DNA from: an uncultured candidate division Zixibacteria bacterium | Lineage (GTDB): Bacteria > Zixibacteria > MSB-5A5 > SM1-73 | Direction of reading: 5' to 3' | Length of the DNA stretch: 64,000 nt | Assembly (NCBI GenBank): GCA_903908285.1 | Contig: CAIVRH010000029.1 | Span: forward strand, 1-64,000 | Shown: piece after piece, positions 24,716-33,663 of the stretch | How positions within the stretch are numbered: the first letter of the stretch is position 1 | Layout of the letters: each line of letters begins with the position of its first letter | Made by a program: the position numbers and the translations under genes | The notes under the pieces: model-generated | Databases searched by the model: none | What the model saw: only the letters and a program-made list of their open reading frames with translations | Told to the model about the DNA's origin: nothing

Positions 24716-26020
24716 TCACCATTGAAGTTCCCAAGCCCCCTGTTCCGGCACCTCCATCTCCAGCTTCAGAATAGTTCCGGAGGGATTGAATAGATGGAAG
24801 ATATATTTGGTGCTGGAAGGATTTAGAATGGAGTTGGGATAAAGATCCAGATACCAATACCCGTCATCTTCGGTGAGAGCACTCTTATTATAAGGGCTGA
24901 TAACCACGTTCTGATACTTCAACGGAACCTTATTTATGCCGGCTTCAATCTTAGCCCCGGCTACCGGTTGATTTTCGATATCATAAATCCATCCAAAAAC
25001 CCGGCACAAACATGGCTGGGGTGGAGTTCCCGGATCAAAGGAGTTTGCGTAATATGACGTGTCCTCGTTTCCATTTACCTTTAGTGTTTCGGGAATGGAG
25101 AACTGCCAGCCCGGTTTATATAATCTCACGCAATAGATCCCGTTTTCCAATGCAAAAAACCCCCGGCCTTGTGAATCGGAGGTCAAAAGCCCGAAGGTGG
25201 AACTTTCGGTTGAATCGAGAACCTGGATTTGAGCAAAAGATACAGGGGAATTGTCAGGAAAATTCCGGCATCTAATCACCACGCGGTTAGCTCCGGAACC
25301 GGCTCCAACGGTTAAAGTGCGGACTGGGTAATTCCAGACCAAAGACGCACCCCAGAGATTATTGTAATTCATGCTTTTAATTTGTGAGGTATCCACAAAG
25401 AATTCGTTTATGCTGTCTGCAGTATCTACATAAGCCAGATGAGTGCGATCAAAATTTACCGCGGCATTTTGGTTTTTTATGTTACTCCAATCGGTTCGCA
25501 TGTAAAAGGAGCTGTCTCCTTTACTCAGGAGGTTAGAGACATCCGCTTTGAAATTTGCCTTATTGGTGTTGGTGATGGCGTTGGTCAGGGAATCGAAGGC
25601 GCTCACCACGGTCCATGACCAGGTTTTGATGTCGGTATAGGACCCGCCGAATTTATATGCCACCGCTTTGGCGGCGTAATTTCCCGTATGGCTGGATGCA
25701 TCCAAGGCTTTCAAATTAGTGGTATAGAATCCGGTCTCCACAGAAGAAGAAAGCTTTTTGGTCCCCACGTAGGTCCATCCTCCATCCAGTCGCCACCATT
25801 TTATTCTGACCGAATCGCAATCCTGAACCGAGTCCGCTTTGATGCCCACCGTTCCGATGGCCAACGGAACGCTGTCGGATGGCGAGTAGTAATCTGCCCA
25901 AACTGAAAGGCTCATAAGGAAAAGGAAAAAAGTAACCAGGAACATTTCCCATCCTTTCCTTTTCACTTTCTTTCTTGCTTCTTTTATCTTGGTTATGCCC
26001 TTAATCCTTCTATCTTTCAT
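24716..26020 (-). CDS. Secreted fibre-like protein with carboxypeptidase-regulatory-like domain
   Basis: 434 residues from the first ATG; Met26 (25945) is an alternative with its own SD and would give a shorter signal. A Lys/Arg-rich n-region precedes a hydrophobic segment ending SVWA. Then a beta-rich region (~45-140), a helical segment with Asn/Asp repeats (~145-225), and two Ig-like/CarboxypepD_reg domains (~240-330; CRVFGWIYDIENQPVAGAKIEA ~345-434). These are adhesion-type folds. In a phage cassette it could be a spike or fibre, but a Sec signal is unusual for a virion protein, so a cell-surface protein is possible. Confidence 0.5.
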   Translation of the reverse strand: MKDRRIKGITKIKEARKKVKRKGWEMFLVTFFLFLMSLSVWADYYSPSDSVPLAIGTVGIKADSVQDCDSVRIKWWRLDGGWTYVGTKKLSSSVETGFYTTNLKALDASSHTGNYAAKAVAYKFGGSYTDIKTWSWTVVSAFDSLTNAITNTNKANFKADVSNLLSKGDSSFYMRTDWSNIKNQNAAVNFDRTHLAYVDTADSINEFFVDTSQIKSMNYNNLWGASLVWNYPVRTLTVGAGSGANRVVIRCRNFPDNSPVSFAQIQVLDSTESSTFGLLTSDSQGRGFFALENGIYCVRLYKPGWQFSIPETLKVNGNEDTSYYANSFDPGTPPQPCLCRVFGWIYDIENQPVAGAKIEAGINKVPLKYQNVVISPYNKSALTEDDGYWYLDLYPNSILNPSSTKYIFHLFNPSGTILKLEMEVPEQGAWELQW

Positions 26021-26124
26021 CTTCCTCTCCCAGTTTTATTGTTCGACAAGCTCACCACAAGTCCGTCATTCGTTATGACTTTTATCTTCCTTTCCCGATT
26101 TTCCTTCTTCCATCTTCCTTGGAT

Positions 26125-26703
26125 TTATTTGATGATTCCTCCTTCAATTATCCCCGGGTCGATCTCGATAATACCCTTATTCCCTTGAGATGTGGTGTAG
26201 TGCATTCGCAGGGAATATCGATTATAGTTGTGTCCGGTATAGCTCCCCCAGGGATCGGGAAATGGATTGGCATAAAGCTGTCCCGCTTTCCATTCGTGGG
26301 AGTCGGTTGGTCCGGTTGCAAAGCAGACTTCTCTGGTGGTGCTGATTTTGAACGCAAACCAATAGTATGAGTTTTTGTTAATTTGAATTGTGTTCACATC
26401 CTCCCCACACCAGGTTGAAGAGATGTAAACGATATCCGAACCTTCCCACAGTTTATGATTAGGATGACCAATGGAATCATCATACACCGCCATGCGCACC
26501 GTACCACCGCTCAATTCTCCATAAGTAAGTATTTCAAGACGGGAAGATGTCCCGGCCTCCGGAGCCTGAAATCTCTGCGCGTCTGCATAGCCTGTATTCA
26601 CCGACCACTGGCTAGGACAGCTGTCCTGACCAAACCAAAAGGCAAGGACCGGAGAAAATAGGAAGATAGAAGAAAACAAAAGAAACATCCCCCCTCTTTT
26701 CAT
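26125..26703 (-). CDS. Secreted beta-rich protein, unknown
   Basis: About 192 residues from Met at 26703, which places a clean signal peptide (MFLLFSSIFLFSPVLA) at the N-terminus; an earlier ATG (26757) adds 18 basic residues. The body resembles a jelly-roll carbohydrate-binding or choice-of-anchor domain (RLEILTYGELSGGTVRMAVYDD, YYWFAFKI, LRMHY). It probably sits outside the cell or on the virion. Same strand and spacing as the neighbouring cassette genes. No family is assigned. Confidence 0.5.
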   Translation of the reverse strand: MKRGGMFLLFSSIFLFSPVLAFWFGQDSCPSQWSVNTGYADAQRFQAPEAGTSSRLEILTYGELSGGTVRMAVYDDSIGHPNHKLWEGSDIVYISSTWCGEDVNTIQINKNSYYWFAFKISTTREVCFATGPTDSHEWKAGQLYANPFPDPWGSYTGHNYNRYSLRMHYTTSQGNKGIIEIDPGIIEGGIIK

Positions 26704-26879
26704 TCTGTTTTTCCCTCTCCGTCCCGGTCTAAGTCTCAAACTGCTTCCTTTTTCCATATTTCTTATTCCCTCTTTTTATCAGTTATCCGTCTCGGATATC
26801 TTACCATCCTCCGATTTCTCTTACCCATGCATTCCCCTTTGAATTCCCTCTTTATTTTATTTCCCACCATCATCTGGCT

Positions 26880-26963
26880 CCTGAACTATTGAACCTGAAA
26901 CTTTATCTTCAAACGCCCTTCCCTTGACCCTTTGAATCCTTGAACCTTTTGAACTTTGAACGC
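26880..26963. repeat. TTGAACC-type degenerate repeat
   Basis: Words such as CTATTGAACCTGAAAC, CCCTTGACCCTTTGAATCC and TTGAACCTTTTGAACTTTGAAC. Same family as the perfect array at 28758. Confidence 0.75.
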
Positions 26964-27335
26964 CTACCCCATCTCCACCACCATCAGATCCACCAATCCT
27001 GTCTTTTCTTCTCCGGATGCGCGGGCAATCCGAAAACAGGTTTCAGTCTCGGTCCCGACCACAATGCAATTGACCTCGTTTTTGGGAAGAACTACCACTT
27101 TGGGATGGGAGATAACCTCCGGCAGCTGATTCCCTCTAAAATCCAGAAGATCAGAAAAGTTGATCACCTGATCCTCTCCACCCAGATTATTCTCGGCCAA
27201 CATGATCCTCTTGGAAGTTTCCCCCATTTCGGTATAAAGAAGCATGAAGGAAGCCAATGACCAATCTCCCCACACCACCAGGTTTGGCACCACCCAAGTT
27301 CTTCTTCCCCGAAGATAGTCTAAGGTAATATTCAT
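26964..27335 (-). CDS. Phage-cassette protein of unknown function
   Basis: 123 residues, soluble, mixed alpha/beta, with SD AAAGGAAA before the ATG. Features: IRGNQLPEV-like turn, PKVVVLPKNEVNCIVVGTET and a hydrophobic C-terminus LVDLMVVEMG. I do not recognise a family. Position between the adaptor-like protein and the secreted fibre-like proteins suggests a minor structural or assembly role. Confidence 0.55.
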   Translation of the reverse strand: MNITLDYLRGRRTWVVPNLVVWGDWSLASFMLLYTEMGETSKRIMLAENNLGGEDQVINFSDLLDFRGNQLPEVISHPKVVVLPKNEVNCIVVGTETETCFRIARASGEEKTGLVDLMVVEMG

Positions 27336-27362
27336 GGTTATTTCCTTTCATCTAGTCCCCCG

Positions 27363-27770
27363 CTATGTCCACAGTCCATGGTCCACGGTCCACAGCTAAA
27401 ACATCTTCACCATCTACCATGGACGAGCGACGGTGGATGGTTTATGCTTTTACTGTGGACAATGGACTGCCGACCGTGGACAAATTGTATTTGTACTATC
27501 CGTTTAATCCGTCGACCGTGGACGGTTCTAAGGTTTAGCATCGGACCACGGATGACCGACATCGGACAGTTTTGCCTTTACCGTGGACTGTGGACCGCTG
27601 ACCATGGACGAATTGCATCTGTTCTATCCGTCCCGACGGACGCCCCCAGACGGGCCCGTCCGGGCGTCTGGGCGTTTAATCCGTTGACCAGTTTAGCGTT
27701 GGTTGGCGGACTGCCGACGGCAGATTTCTTTGCCTTTGCGGTGGACTGTGGACCGTCGACCGTAGACGGT
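27363..27770. repeat. Long TGGAC-rich intergenic repeat
   Basis: About 400 bp built of near-copies of GTGGACTGTGGACCGTCGACC, TCCGTTTAATCCGTTGAC, GACGGACGCCCCCAGACGGGCCCGTCC and GCGGTGGACTGTGG, with several GTCGAC hexamers. No credible coding sequence. Confidence 0.85.
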
Positions 27771-28616
27771 TTACTTAGTCGACCTCACCGCATGCGGTGA
27801 ACAAAGCCCTCCCGGATTTTTTCTGAAATCCTTCAGAAGCTCATAAGCCTGATCGCTATAAACCCCCGACATCTTTGCCCACGCCAGGGAAACCGAATGA
27901 ACTTGAGCGGATGTGCTGACTCCGGTAATTTGAGCCATCACCTCCATAGCTTTGATATTACATAGTATGGAGACAGCTAGATAGGTCTCTGCATTCGCCA
28001 GAGATGGTTCGGTGGAGTTGGCATAGATGGTATCGATATACTGTACCAATTGGTCATTCGCCTCTTTGATGGCATTTTCAATGACATCATCGTTTAGAGT
28101 CGAAAACTCCGCGGTGTAATCCACCAGCACCCATTGGCCATCCTCAATTGCTCCGGAGCTTATCCTTTTTATCAGACCTTTGGTGTAATCTATCCGGTAA
28201 TCGGTATCTTTGACATATATCCGGAAATGGAAATACCAGACAACTACGGATGAAGCGGCAGATATTGATCCGCCAATGATGCGGGTAATTTCCCCGTTTT
28301 CGTAGTCCATGGAATAATCCTCGTTCTCCGCAAAGATTTTTCCCAACGAGGAATCACTCGCCACCACCACCGTATCGGGAATAATATCCGGATGTAAAAG
28401 TGACATGGTATCGGAAGAAGCAAAGCTTATAGCTTCTTGCTGAGGGGTATTTTGCTCTTTCGCTTTGACCTTATCCGAGCCGGTTTGAAGCATGACATGG
28501 GGAAGCTGGAAATTGACTTCTCCGATTAATCGACAAGCCACATTTTCCTTTTTCACCGATCCTTGCTCATGTTCCCGGATGTGCTTTTTTACTAAGTCTA
28601 TATTTGTGAAACTCAT
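27771..28616 (-). CDS. Probable head-completion/adaptor-like phage protein
   Basis: 281 residues. The middle holds two similar beta segments (DYSMDYENGEITRI and DYRIDYTKGLIKRI), a repeat often seen in phage structural proteins. The C-terminal ~100 residues are helical (ENAIKEANDQLVQYIDTIYA ...), resembling connector or neck proteins. No exact family. The last ~10 residues (CSPHAVRSTK) run into the adjacent repeat, so the original stop may lie earlier. The SD is weak. Confidence 0.5.
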   Translation of the reverse strand: MSFTNIDLVKKHIREHEQGSVKKENVACRLIGEVNFQLPHVMLQTGSDKVKAKEQNTPQQEAISFASSDTMSLLHPDIIPDTVVVASDSSLGKIFAENEDYSMDYENGEITRIIGGSISAASSVVVWYFHFRIYVKDTDYRIDYTKGLIKRISSGAIEDGQWVLVDYTAEFSTLNDDVIENAIKEANDQLVQYIDTIYANSTEPSLANAETYLAVSILCNIKAMEVMAQITGVSTSAQVHSVSLAWAKMSGVYSDQAYELLKDFRKNPGGLCSPHAVRSTK

Positions 28617-28757
28617 CTTATTTAGTATCGAAGTTTGAGTGTTAGTTGATAGGCGATAGGTTTAAGGTCAAAGAGGTAATTGGAAGATTCAGATTGAATC
28701 ATTAAATTCGTGAACCTTGAATCTTTGATCTTTGAATCTTGAATTTCTTTCATTATC

Positions 28758-28877
28758 TTGAACCCTTGAACCCTTGAACCCTTGAACCCTTGAACCCTTG
28801 AACCCTTGAACCCTTGAACCCTTGAACCCTTGAACCCTTGAACCCTTGAACCCTTGAACCCTTGAACCCTTGAACCC
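28758..28877. repeat. Perfect (TTGAACCC)15 tandem array
   Basis: Fifteen uninterrupted copies of an 8-bp unit, flanked to about 28920 by decaying versions (TTTGAACTTTTAAAC, TTTGAACCTTAAACC). An 8-bp period is not a multiple of three; translated frames give an artefactual 8-residue repeat. Confidence 0.95.
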
Positions 28878-28907
28878 TTTGAACTTTTAAACATTTAACT
28901 TTGAACC

Positions 28908-30335
28908 TTAAACCTTGAACGCATTTAGATGTTTCATTTCCGGTACTGCCGTTATCTGCGTCCCCACCGGTGCTGTAGTAAAAGGAGTAGTAACCAAAAT
29001 CCTCATCCAGAATTTGGAAACGCCATTTACCAGGTACATTTGCCAATCCGAGGGAACCGAATTCAAATCCTGCCACAGGATCACCGTCTTCTCTTGAGAA
29101 TCCAGAGGATAGCTTCCGGACTGGGGAACAAAATCAGCCCAGCTTTCTCCGTTCCAAAATTGCCACTTTACTGCTCCTCCGGTTCCCGCAGTGGATAAAT
29201 TTATTCGGACCAGGCTGAATTTGGCATCCATCCCCAGATAGAAAACATCATCTGCATCTTTAACCAGTCCGCCCGATGTGGGATGAAACACATCCGCCGG
29301 TGTCGTATCGGAGGCAGGGATGGTGCGATCGGAGTACTTATTGACTGCCGAATCATCGAAGCAGAATACCTTGTCAAAAGATTTTTGTCCCGGTTCGAAT
29401 GAGGCGGGGGGCACAAAAGACGAGCCTTCTTTAAAGGAATAGAAAAGCTGATTTTGTCCATCCCCGATGCTTTGTGCAAAGAAGACATATGGTACATTCC
29501 CCTGAAACTTCAACGCAATGGATTCCGGAACAGTGGATTCCACTGTGAACAATCCGCTCCAGCTGCTTCCGTCGAACTCTTTGTATAAAAGGGACGTCGT
29601 TCCCGGAAAGATAATCCCCACCTTGTTGTCCGGGGATAAATCAACGCAGAATTTATCGTTGATTTGAGAGCCGGAATAAACGGTCTGTTGCGAATCCCAT
29701 TCCGCAGCTTGCAAGTCCCGTGAGCGGTAAGCCAAAAGCGTGGAATTATCGGAATAGAAGCATCGGACATAAGATGACTGAAGAATCAGCTGGCCAAAGC
29801 AGGATGCGCTCCCGTTAGTAAAGGATACACCGGGATCGGAAGGACCGGTTCCCCAGGATACGCCATCATTTTGAGAAGTCTTGACATGAACGAAATAGCG
29901 TTCTGCGGTTGGATCGTAGTAAGTCCAGGATACCCACAAACGATTGAGCGGATCTTTGATGATGCAGGGGAAGTAATTCTGCCCCACGTTACATACAGTG
30001 TTAGCCGCTCCCAGACTCCAGTTCCCCTGGGAAAAGCTCAATTTTCGTTCCAGGAGATTCAAAGTGGTCAGCTGGGTGTACACCACATAGATATTGCCGT
30101 TGGGATCCATATAAGCGGAAGCGGGATAATCCGCGCTGTCTGTGGCAATGTTTACCGGCTCCGACCAGGAAAGGTACGGCGGATCCGACCAGGCATACAC
30201 CAGCTGGGCGGGTGTTTTCGAATAGATGATAACCACCCGGTCCTGATATTGTCCGGATGAGACCTTGAATATCTTAGTTTGGGTATGAATGCCGGTAGCA
30301 TAGTATGAATTGACTGTATCGATCAGTTTTTGCAT
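28908..30335 (-). CDS. Beta-propeller (sialidase-like) phage-cassette protein
   Basis: 475 residues without a signal peptide. About 350 residues contain blades with repeated patterns such as SWSEPVNIATDSADYPASAY, RLWVSWTYYDP and VSWGTGPSD, resembling the BNR/Asp-box sialidase fold. A C-terminal beta domain follows (LVRINLSTAGTGGAVKWQFWNGESW). Such propellers act as receptor-binding or depolymerase heads on phage tails. Catalytic sialidase residues cannot be confirmed. Located just downstream of the capsid gene. Confidence 0.55.
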   Translation of the reverse strand: MQKLIDTVNSYYATGIHTQTKIFKVSSGQYQDRVVIIYSKTPAQLVYAWSDPPYLSWSEPVNIATDSADYPASAYMDPNGNIYVVYTQLTTLNLLERKLSFSQGNWSLGAANTVCNVGQNYFPCIIKDPLNRLWVSWTYYDPTAERYFVHVKTSQNDGVSWGTGPSDPGVSFTNGSASCFGQLILQSSYVRCFYSDNSTLLAYRSRDLQAAEWDSQQTVYSGSQINDKFCVDLSPDNKVGIIFPGTTSLLYKEFDGSSWSGLFTVESTVPESIALKFQGNVPYVFFAQSIGDGQNQLFYSFKEGSSFVPPASFEPGQKSFDKVFCFDDSAVNKYSDRTIPASDTTPADVFHPTSGGLVKDADDVFYLGMDAKFSLVRINLSTAGTGGAVKWQFWNGESWADFVPQSGSYPLDSQEKTVILWQDLNSVPSDWQMYLVNGVSKFWMRILVTTPFTTAPVGTQITAVPEMKHLNAFKV

Positions 30336-30361
30336 GATGGTTTCCCTTCATTTCTCCTTCT

Positions 30362-30577
30362 TGTCCACAATCCACAGTCGGTCGACCGGGACACCTTTTA
30401 TCCGTTCTATCCGTTTAATCCGTTGACAGCCTTTACCATGGACAGTGGACTGTGGACGAATTGCATCCGCTTAATCCGTCCCGACGGACGCCCCCCAGAC
30501 GGGCCCGTCCGGGCGTCCGGGCGTTTCATCCGTTGACGGTTTAGCGGCGGACGGCGGACTGCCGACGGCGGACGGTT
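30362..30577. repeat. TGGAC-rich intergenic repeat
   Basis: TCCACAGTCGGTCGACC, TCCGTTTAATCCGTTGACAG, GACGGACGCCCCCCAGACGGGCCCG, TTAGCGGCGGACGGCGGACTGCCG. It ends exactly at the stop codon of the capsid gene. Confidence 0.8.
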
Positions 30578-31687
30578 TTAAGCCCACACCGTATCCAAAA
30601 CCAGTCCCGCCTCTTTGATTACCTTGGCATAAGCTATCGATTCGGAAATGACCGCCTCTTCCAGCTTTTGCTCGATCACTTTGTCATATTCCACCATCAG
30701 GGGTTGGCTAACCACCTCCTCAATGGCAAAGCGGTTGTCCAGACCGATCACCAGGTCGGAGGTAACGTCATCGCACCGGACCAGATTAGATCCCAGGGGA
30801 GATACCAGATCACCCGTTTTCTGGAACATGAATCCCGCCATGGGGTCTTTGAATTCATCCATGGTCAGAATGGTTTTGATTTTATCCTTGTGACACAGGA
30901 TGGTGTTCATCTCAAAGGGGAAAAACTCGTTCCACAGAGTGACCAAGTCTACATAGGTTAAGTTTCCGGATGAGGCGGTATTGATCACGGCGGCGGAATT
31001 GTTGTTCCCATCTCCGTTGATAATGGTATTAACTAAAAGCCCCATTTTGTCCGCCTGAAGTTTGAATCCGATGTACCATAGGAGGACCTTGAACTGGGCG
31101 GTAGTGCGGTGTCTTAGGGCTTTGTAGGAGGTCTTCAAAGTCATCCCGTAATCCGGCACAGTGACGGAGTGGAGCTGCTCCGCTACCGTCAGAGTGGGAA
31201 TTTCTGCCAAATCCCCGATCGGCCGCAATGAGAGCTTCGCCTGGGCGGGAGTGACGTTGACATAGAATGGGGTATAGCGGGAGGAGGTGATCAGGCTGGA
31301 GCTGGCTATCAGATTATCCAACTCCGGTCTCATCTGCTGGCCTTTCTTTATCTCCCTCATCATGAATTCGGGAAGGAGTGCCGGCGCCCCCTGGTAGAAA
31401 AGCTCCACCGTAACCGGGTTTTTTCCTCCCACTTTCATGTCATGCACCACCAATTGCCTCTCGAAGGCATCTAAAGGTGAGTTTATGCTGCTGGGATCAT
31501 AATCATCCGTTTCCAGAAGCTCGGACAAGGTCATTCCCCGGGATTGCGCTTCCAGATAGGTCTCCCGGTTTACTTTGATCTCTTTGGCTCTCGAAATGTC
31601 CAGATTTCCGGTGGGTAGTTTTTCCGAGCCGGCAAGTTCCAAAAGTTTCCTACCCTCTTTTGTTTCGAGTAATTTTTCTAATTCCAT
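30578..31687 (-). CDS. HK97-fold major capsid protein
   Basis: 369 residues. The N-terminal ~70 residues are helical and charged, like a delta/scaffold arm. The rest shows the HK97-type layout: MKVGGKNPVTVELFYQG, an extended E-loop region, helical spine with ALRHRTTAQFKVLLWYIGFKLQADKMG, an A-domain-like stretch (VVINTAS, LTYVDLVTLWNEFF) and a conserved end (LVIGLDNRFAIEEVV ... AKVIKEAGLVL). It forms the icosahedral shell. AAGGAG precedes the ATG. Its place beside a decoration-type gene supports the call. Confidence 0.75.
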   Translation of the reverse strand: MELEKLLETKEGRKLLELAGSEKLPTGNLDISRAKEIKVNRETYLEAQSRGMTLSELLETDDYDPSSINSPLDAFERQLVVHDMKVGGKNPVTVELFYQGAPALLPEFMMREIKKGQQMRPELDNLIASSSLITSSRYTPFYVNVTPAQAKLSLRPIGDLAEIPTLTVAEQLHSVTVPDYGMTLKTSYKALRHRTTAQFKVLLWYIGFKLQADKMGLLVNTIINGDGNNNSAAVINTASSGNLTYVDLVTLWNEFFPFEMNTILCHKDKIKTILTMDEFKDPMAGFMFQKTGDLVSPLGSNLVRCDDVTSDLVIGLDNRFAIEEVVSQPLMVEYDKVIEQKLEEAVISESIAYAKVIKEAGLVLDTVWA

Positions 31688-31699
31688 TTTTATCTCCTT

Positions 31700-31948
31700 T
31701 TTTATTGTCCACTGTCCACAGTCAATGGTCCACTGTAAAAGATCTGGATTGTGTAATATGGACCGTAGACTATGGATGTTTTAGTTTTTAGCTGCGCACA
31801 GTTTCGTTTTTATCCGTTTAATCTGTTTAATCCGTTGACAGCCTTTGCTGTTGACCGTGGACTATCGACCGTGGACGGTTTTAGGTTTTAGCGGCGGTCG
31901 GCGGACTGCCGACTCATCCTGAGCGAAGTCGAAGGACGGCGGACGTCT
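31700..31948. repeat. TGGAC-rich intergenic repeat
   Basis: GTCCACTGTCCACAGTC, TATCCGTTTAATCTG, CGTTGACAGCC, GTTGACCGTGGACTATCGACC and CTGAGCGAAGTCGAAGGA. It ends at the stop of the decoration-type gene. Confidence 0.8.
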
Positions 31949-32368
31949 TTACAGCACCACCGTACATTCACTGGTCCCGTTCACTGCAATCACCGTTCCC
32001 CGGGCAATGTTCCCACCCGCCGGATCGTAGCCGGTCAATGCCGGGGCTTGCTTGACAGTTCCGCTGGCGCCCCCCACCACCCGGTCACCTATGGTCGGAT
32101 TAGTGGTGGTGATAGGAACGGTCATTATTCCACAGATCTGCACGGTGGCAACCCTCTTGCCATTTTCCGCATCGGTTAAAGTCAGGTCAATTAGCTTCCC
32201 CAGAAAAACCGAGCCGTCGGTCGCAGGTCCCACCTGGTTATTTCCGGTCAGCTTTACCGCTTTGCCGATGTCCGAATCCTTCAGATCATCCACCCCAGTG
32301 GTCTGCTTGATGGAGAAAGTGGCAAAGGTTGCACCGGTGGCTTCCAGGTTCTGATCTCTTATTCCCAT
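31949..32368 (-). CDS. Head decoration-type protein (DUF2190-like)
   Basis: 139 residues, Gly/Thr/Val-rich and all-beta. DIGKAVKLTGNNQVGPATDGSVFLGKL, CGIMTVPITTTNPTIGDRVVGG and RGTVIAVNG match the pattern of small capsid-decoration proteins placed directly before the major capsid gene. It would bind the outside of the shell. AAGGAGAGG precedes the ATG. Confidence 0.65.
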   Translation of the reverse strand: MGIRDQNLEATGATFATFSIKQTTGVDDLKDSDIGKAVKLTGNNQVGPATDGSVFLGKLIDLTLTDAENGKRVATVQICGIMTVPITTTNPTIGDRVVGGASGTVKQAPALTGYDPAGGNIARGTVIAVNGTSECTVVL

Positions 32369-32688
32369 TTTCCTCTCCTTTAAAGTTTGGAGTAATGAGT
32401 TAAGAGTTGTAAGGTTTCAACTCAAGACTCATTTCTCGTTTCTCATTTCTTGTTTGAAGTTTGTCTTTTGGACATCCCTTCGGGTTGTTTAGACCCACTT
32501 TCCATATTTTCTATTTCTGACATTTCATATATAACTTCATGGTTAATTACACTAGAGTGTTTAGCTTCAGTTTCGCGAGCAGGGCTGAATGCCCTGCTCT
32601 ATGCAACAAAATTCGCTGTCTTCCATAGGGGCGGGAATTCCCTACGGGTCTCCGTCATCCCGCCCCTAATTTTACTTTTTAACCCGAT
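32369..32688. other. Intergenic stretch with two strong hairpins
   Basis: A 9-bp perfect stem GAGCAGGGC/GCCCTGCTC (32577-32599) and an 11-bp perfect stem TAGGGGCGGGA/TCCCGCCCCTA (32626-32668). They resemble the TAGGGGTGG...CCACCCCTA palindromes near the methyltransferases at 48.6 and 49.5 kb. No gene seen. Confidence 0.6.
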
Positions 32689-33114
32689 CTAAAGATTCGC
32701 CCTTACGCCCGCTTTAAACTCTCCGACTCTGAAATTTGACTTAGTCAGGTTCGCCACCACCCTGGATTGCGGACTGGAAGGAAAGATTAAATTGAAATCC
32801 TCTCTCACTTTCTCCCTCAAAAATCGCAAATCATCAAAACTCATATCCGGTGATGATAAGAGCTTTTCCACCAGACCAACTGAGCCCATATCTCCTTTCA
32901 CCCGGGATAATACCAGAGTCATTCTTTTGATATCTGCCTTGAAATCATCCACCAGCTGTTCGCAAAGCTTTTCCTTTTTCTCCAGTGTATTCAGAATCAA
33001 AACCGCCTCGTCTAGACCCCTTTCCAGCTGATCAAAATCCAGCTTCTGGATATTCTCGTCATTGATAGCATCCCGGTAATTGGTCAAGGTCGAGATCAAA
33101 TTCTCTATTTCCAT
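32689..33114 (-). CDS. Coiled-coil phage-cassette protein
   Basis: 141 residues, almost entirely helical with heptad-like leucines (LDFDQLERGLDEAVLILNTLEKKEKLCEQLVDDF). The position between the protease-ligase fusion and the capsid genes and the coiled-coil nature would suit a scaffolding protein, but there is no sequence proof. GAGGAAAA precedes the ATG. Confidence 0.5.
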   Translation of the reverse strand: MEIENLISTLTNYRDAINDENIQKLDFDQLERGLDEAVLILNTLEKKEKLCEQLVDDFKADIKRMTLVLSRVKGDMGSVGLVEKLLSSPDMSFDDLRFLREKVREDFNLIFPSSPQSRVVANLTKSNFRVGEFKAGVRANL

Positions 33115-33164
33115 GATTTTCCTCAGATCTTTGGGGTTCGTATTCCTTTTTCCTTCTTTTTTTC

Positions 33165-33461
33165 CTATTTGTTTTTGATTTCCGAAAGTTGAAACTCCAT
33201 CCTGGTTAACCGGTTTTGAAGATCCTGGCTGAACTGGTAGAATTCGTCTTTGGTCAGAAAATTCCGGTTCAGCATTACTTCTATATTGGAAAGTCTCTTA
33301 TCCTGTTGGTTGACCACCACCGTTTCTGCCTTTTGGGAAAGGTCCAGTTTTATTCCTGCAATAGTGGTGTAATAAGCGGTGACTATTCCAAATGCCGTCA
33401 CAAAGAATGCTACCAAGAATTGTAACACCTGCACTCTCGAAAACACCCGATTATCCTCCAT
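33165..33461 (-). CDS. Single-TM coiled-coil protein
   Basis: About 98 residues: a transmembrane helix (LQFLVAFFVTAFGIVTAYYTTIAG, split over residues ~10-35) followed by a coiled coil (KRLSNIEVMLNRNFLTKDEF ... LTRMEFQLSEIKN). The layout resembles holin-associated or spanin-like proteins, or Bdr-type membrane coiled coils. ATG 33461 is preferred to an upstream TTG. Function unknown. Confidence 0.5.
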   Translation of the reverse strand: MEDNRVFSRVQVLQFLVAFFVTAFGIVTAYYTTIAGIKLDLSQKAETVVVNQQDKRLSNIEVMLNRNFLTKDEFYQFSQDLQNRLTRMEFQLSEIKNK

Positions 33462-33489
33462 AACTTTCAACCTTGAACTTTAAACCTTG

Positions 33490-33663
33490 AATGCCTTTCA
33501 TCTGTCGACGATTTTAGCGGCGGACTGCGGACAGCCGACAGCGGACGCTTCACCATCCGCTTAATCCGTTGACGGTTCTTGACCATGGACGCTTTTCATC
33601 CGCCCGGACGGACGCCCCCAGACGGGCCCGTCCGGGCGTCTGGGCGTTCCATCCGTTGACAGA
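33490..33663. repeat. TGGAC-rich intergenic repeat
   Basis: TTTAGCGGCGGACTGCGG, CAGCCGACAGCGGACG, GACCATGGACG, GGACGGACGCCCCCAGACG, CATCCGTTGACAG. It ends at the stop codon of the ligase fusion. TTGAACTTTAAACC words precede it. Confidence 0.8.

Noticed and set aside
28758-28877. CRISPR array
   Set aside because: The units are 8 bp with no spacers, and no cas gene is in the window.
28622-29076. Minus-strand frames with an 8-residue repeat (KGSRVQGF)
   Set aside because: They are translations of the (TTGAACCC)n array, with no Shine-Dalgarno and no domain; an 8-bp repeat gives an 8-residue repeat in any open frame.
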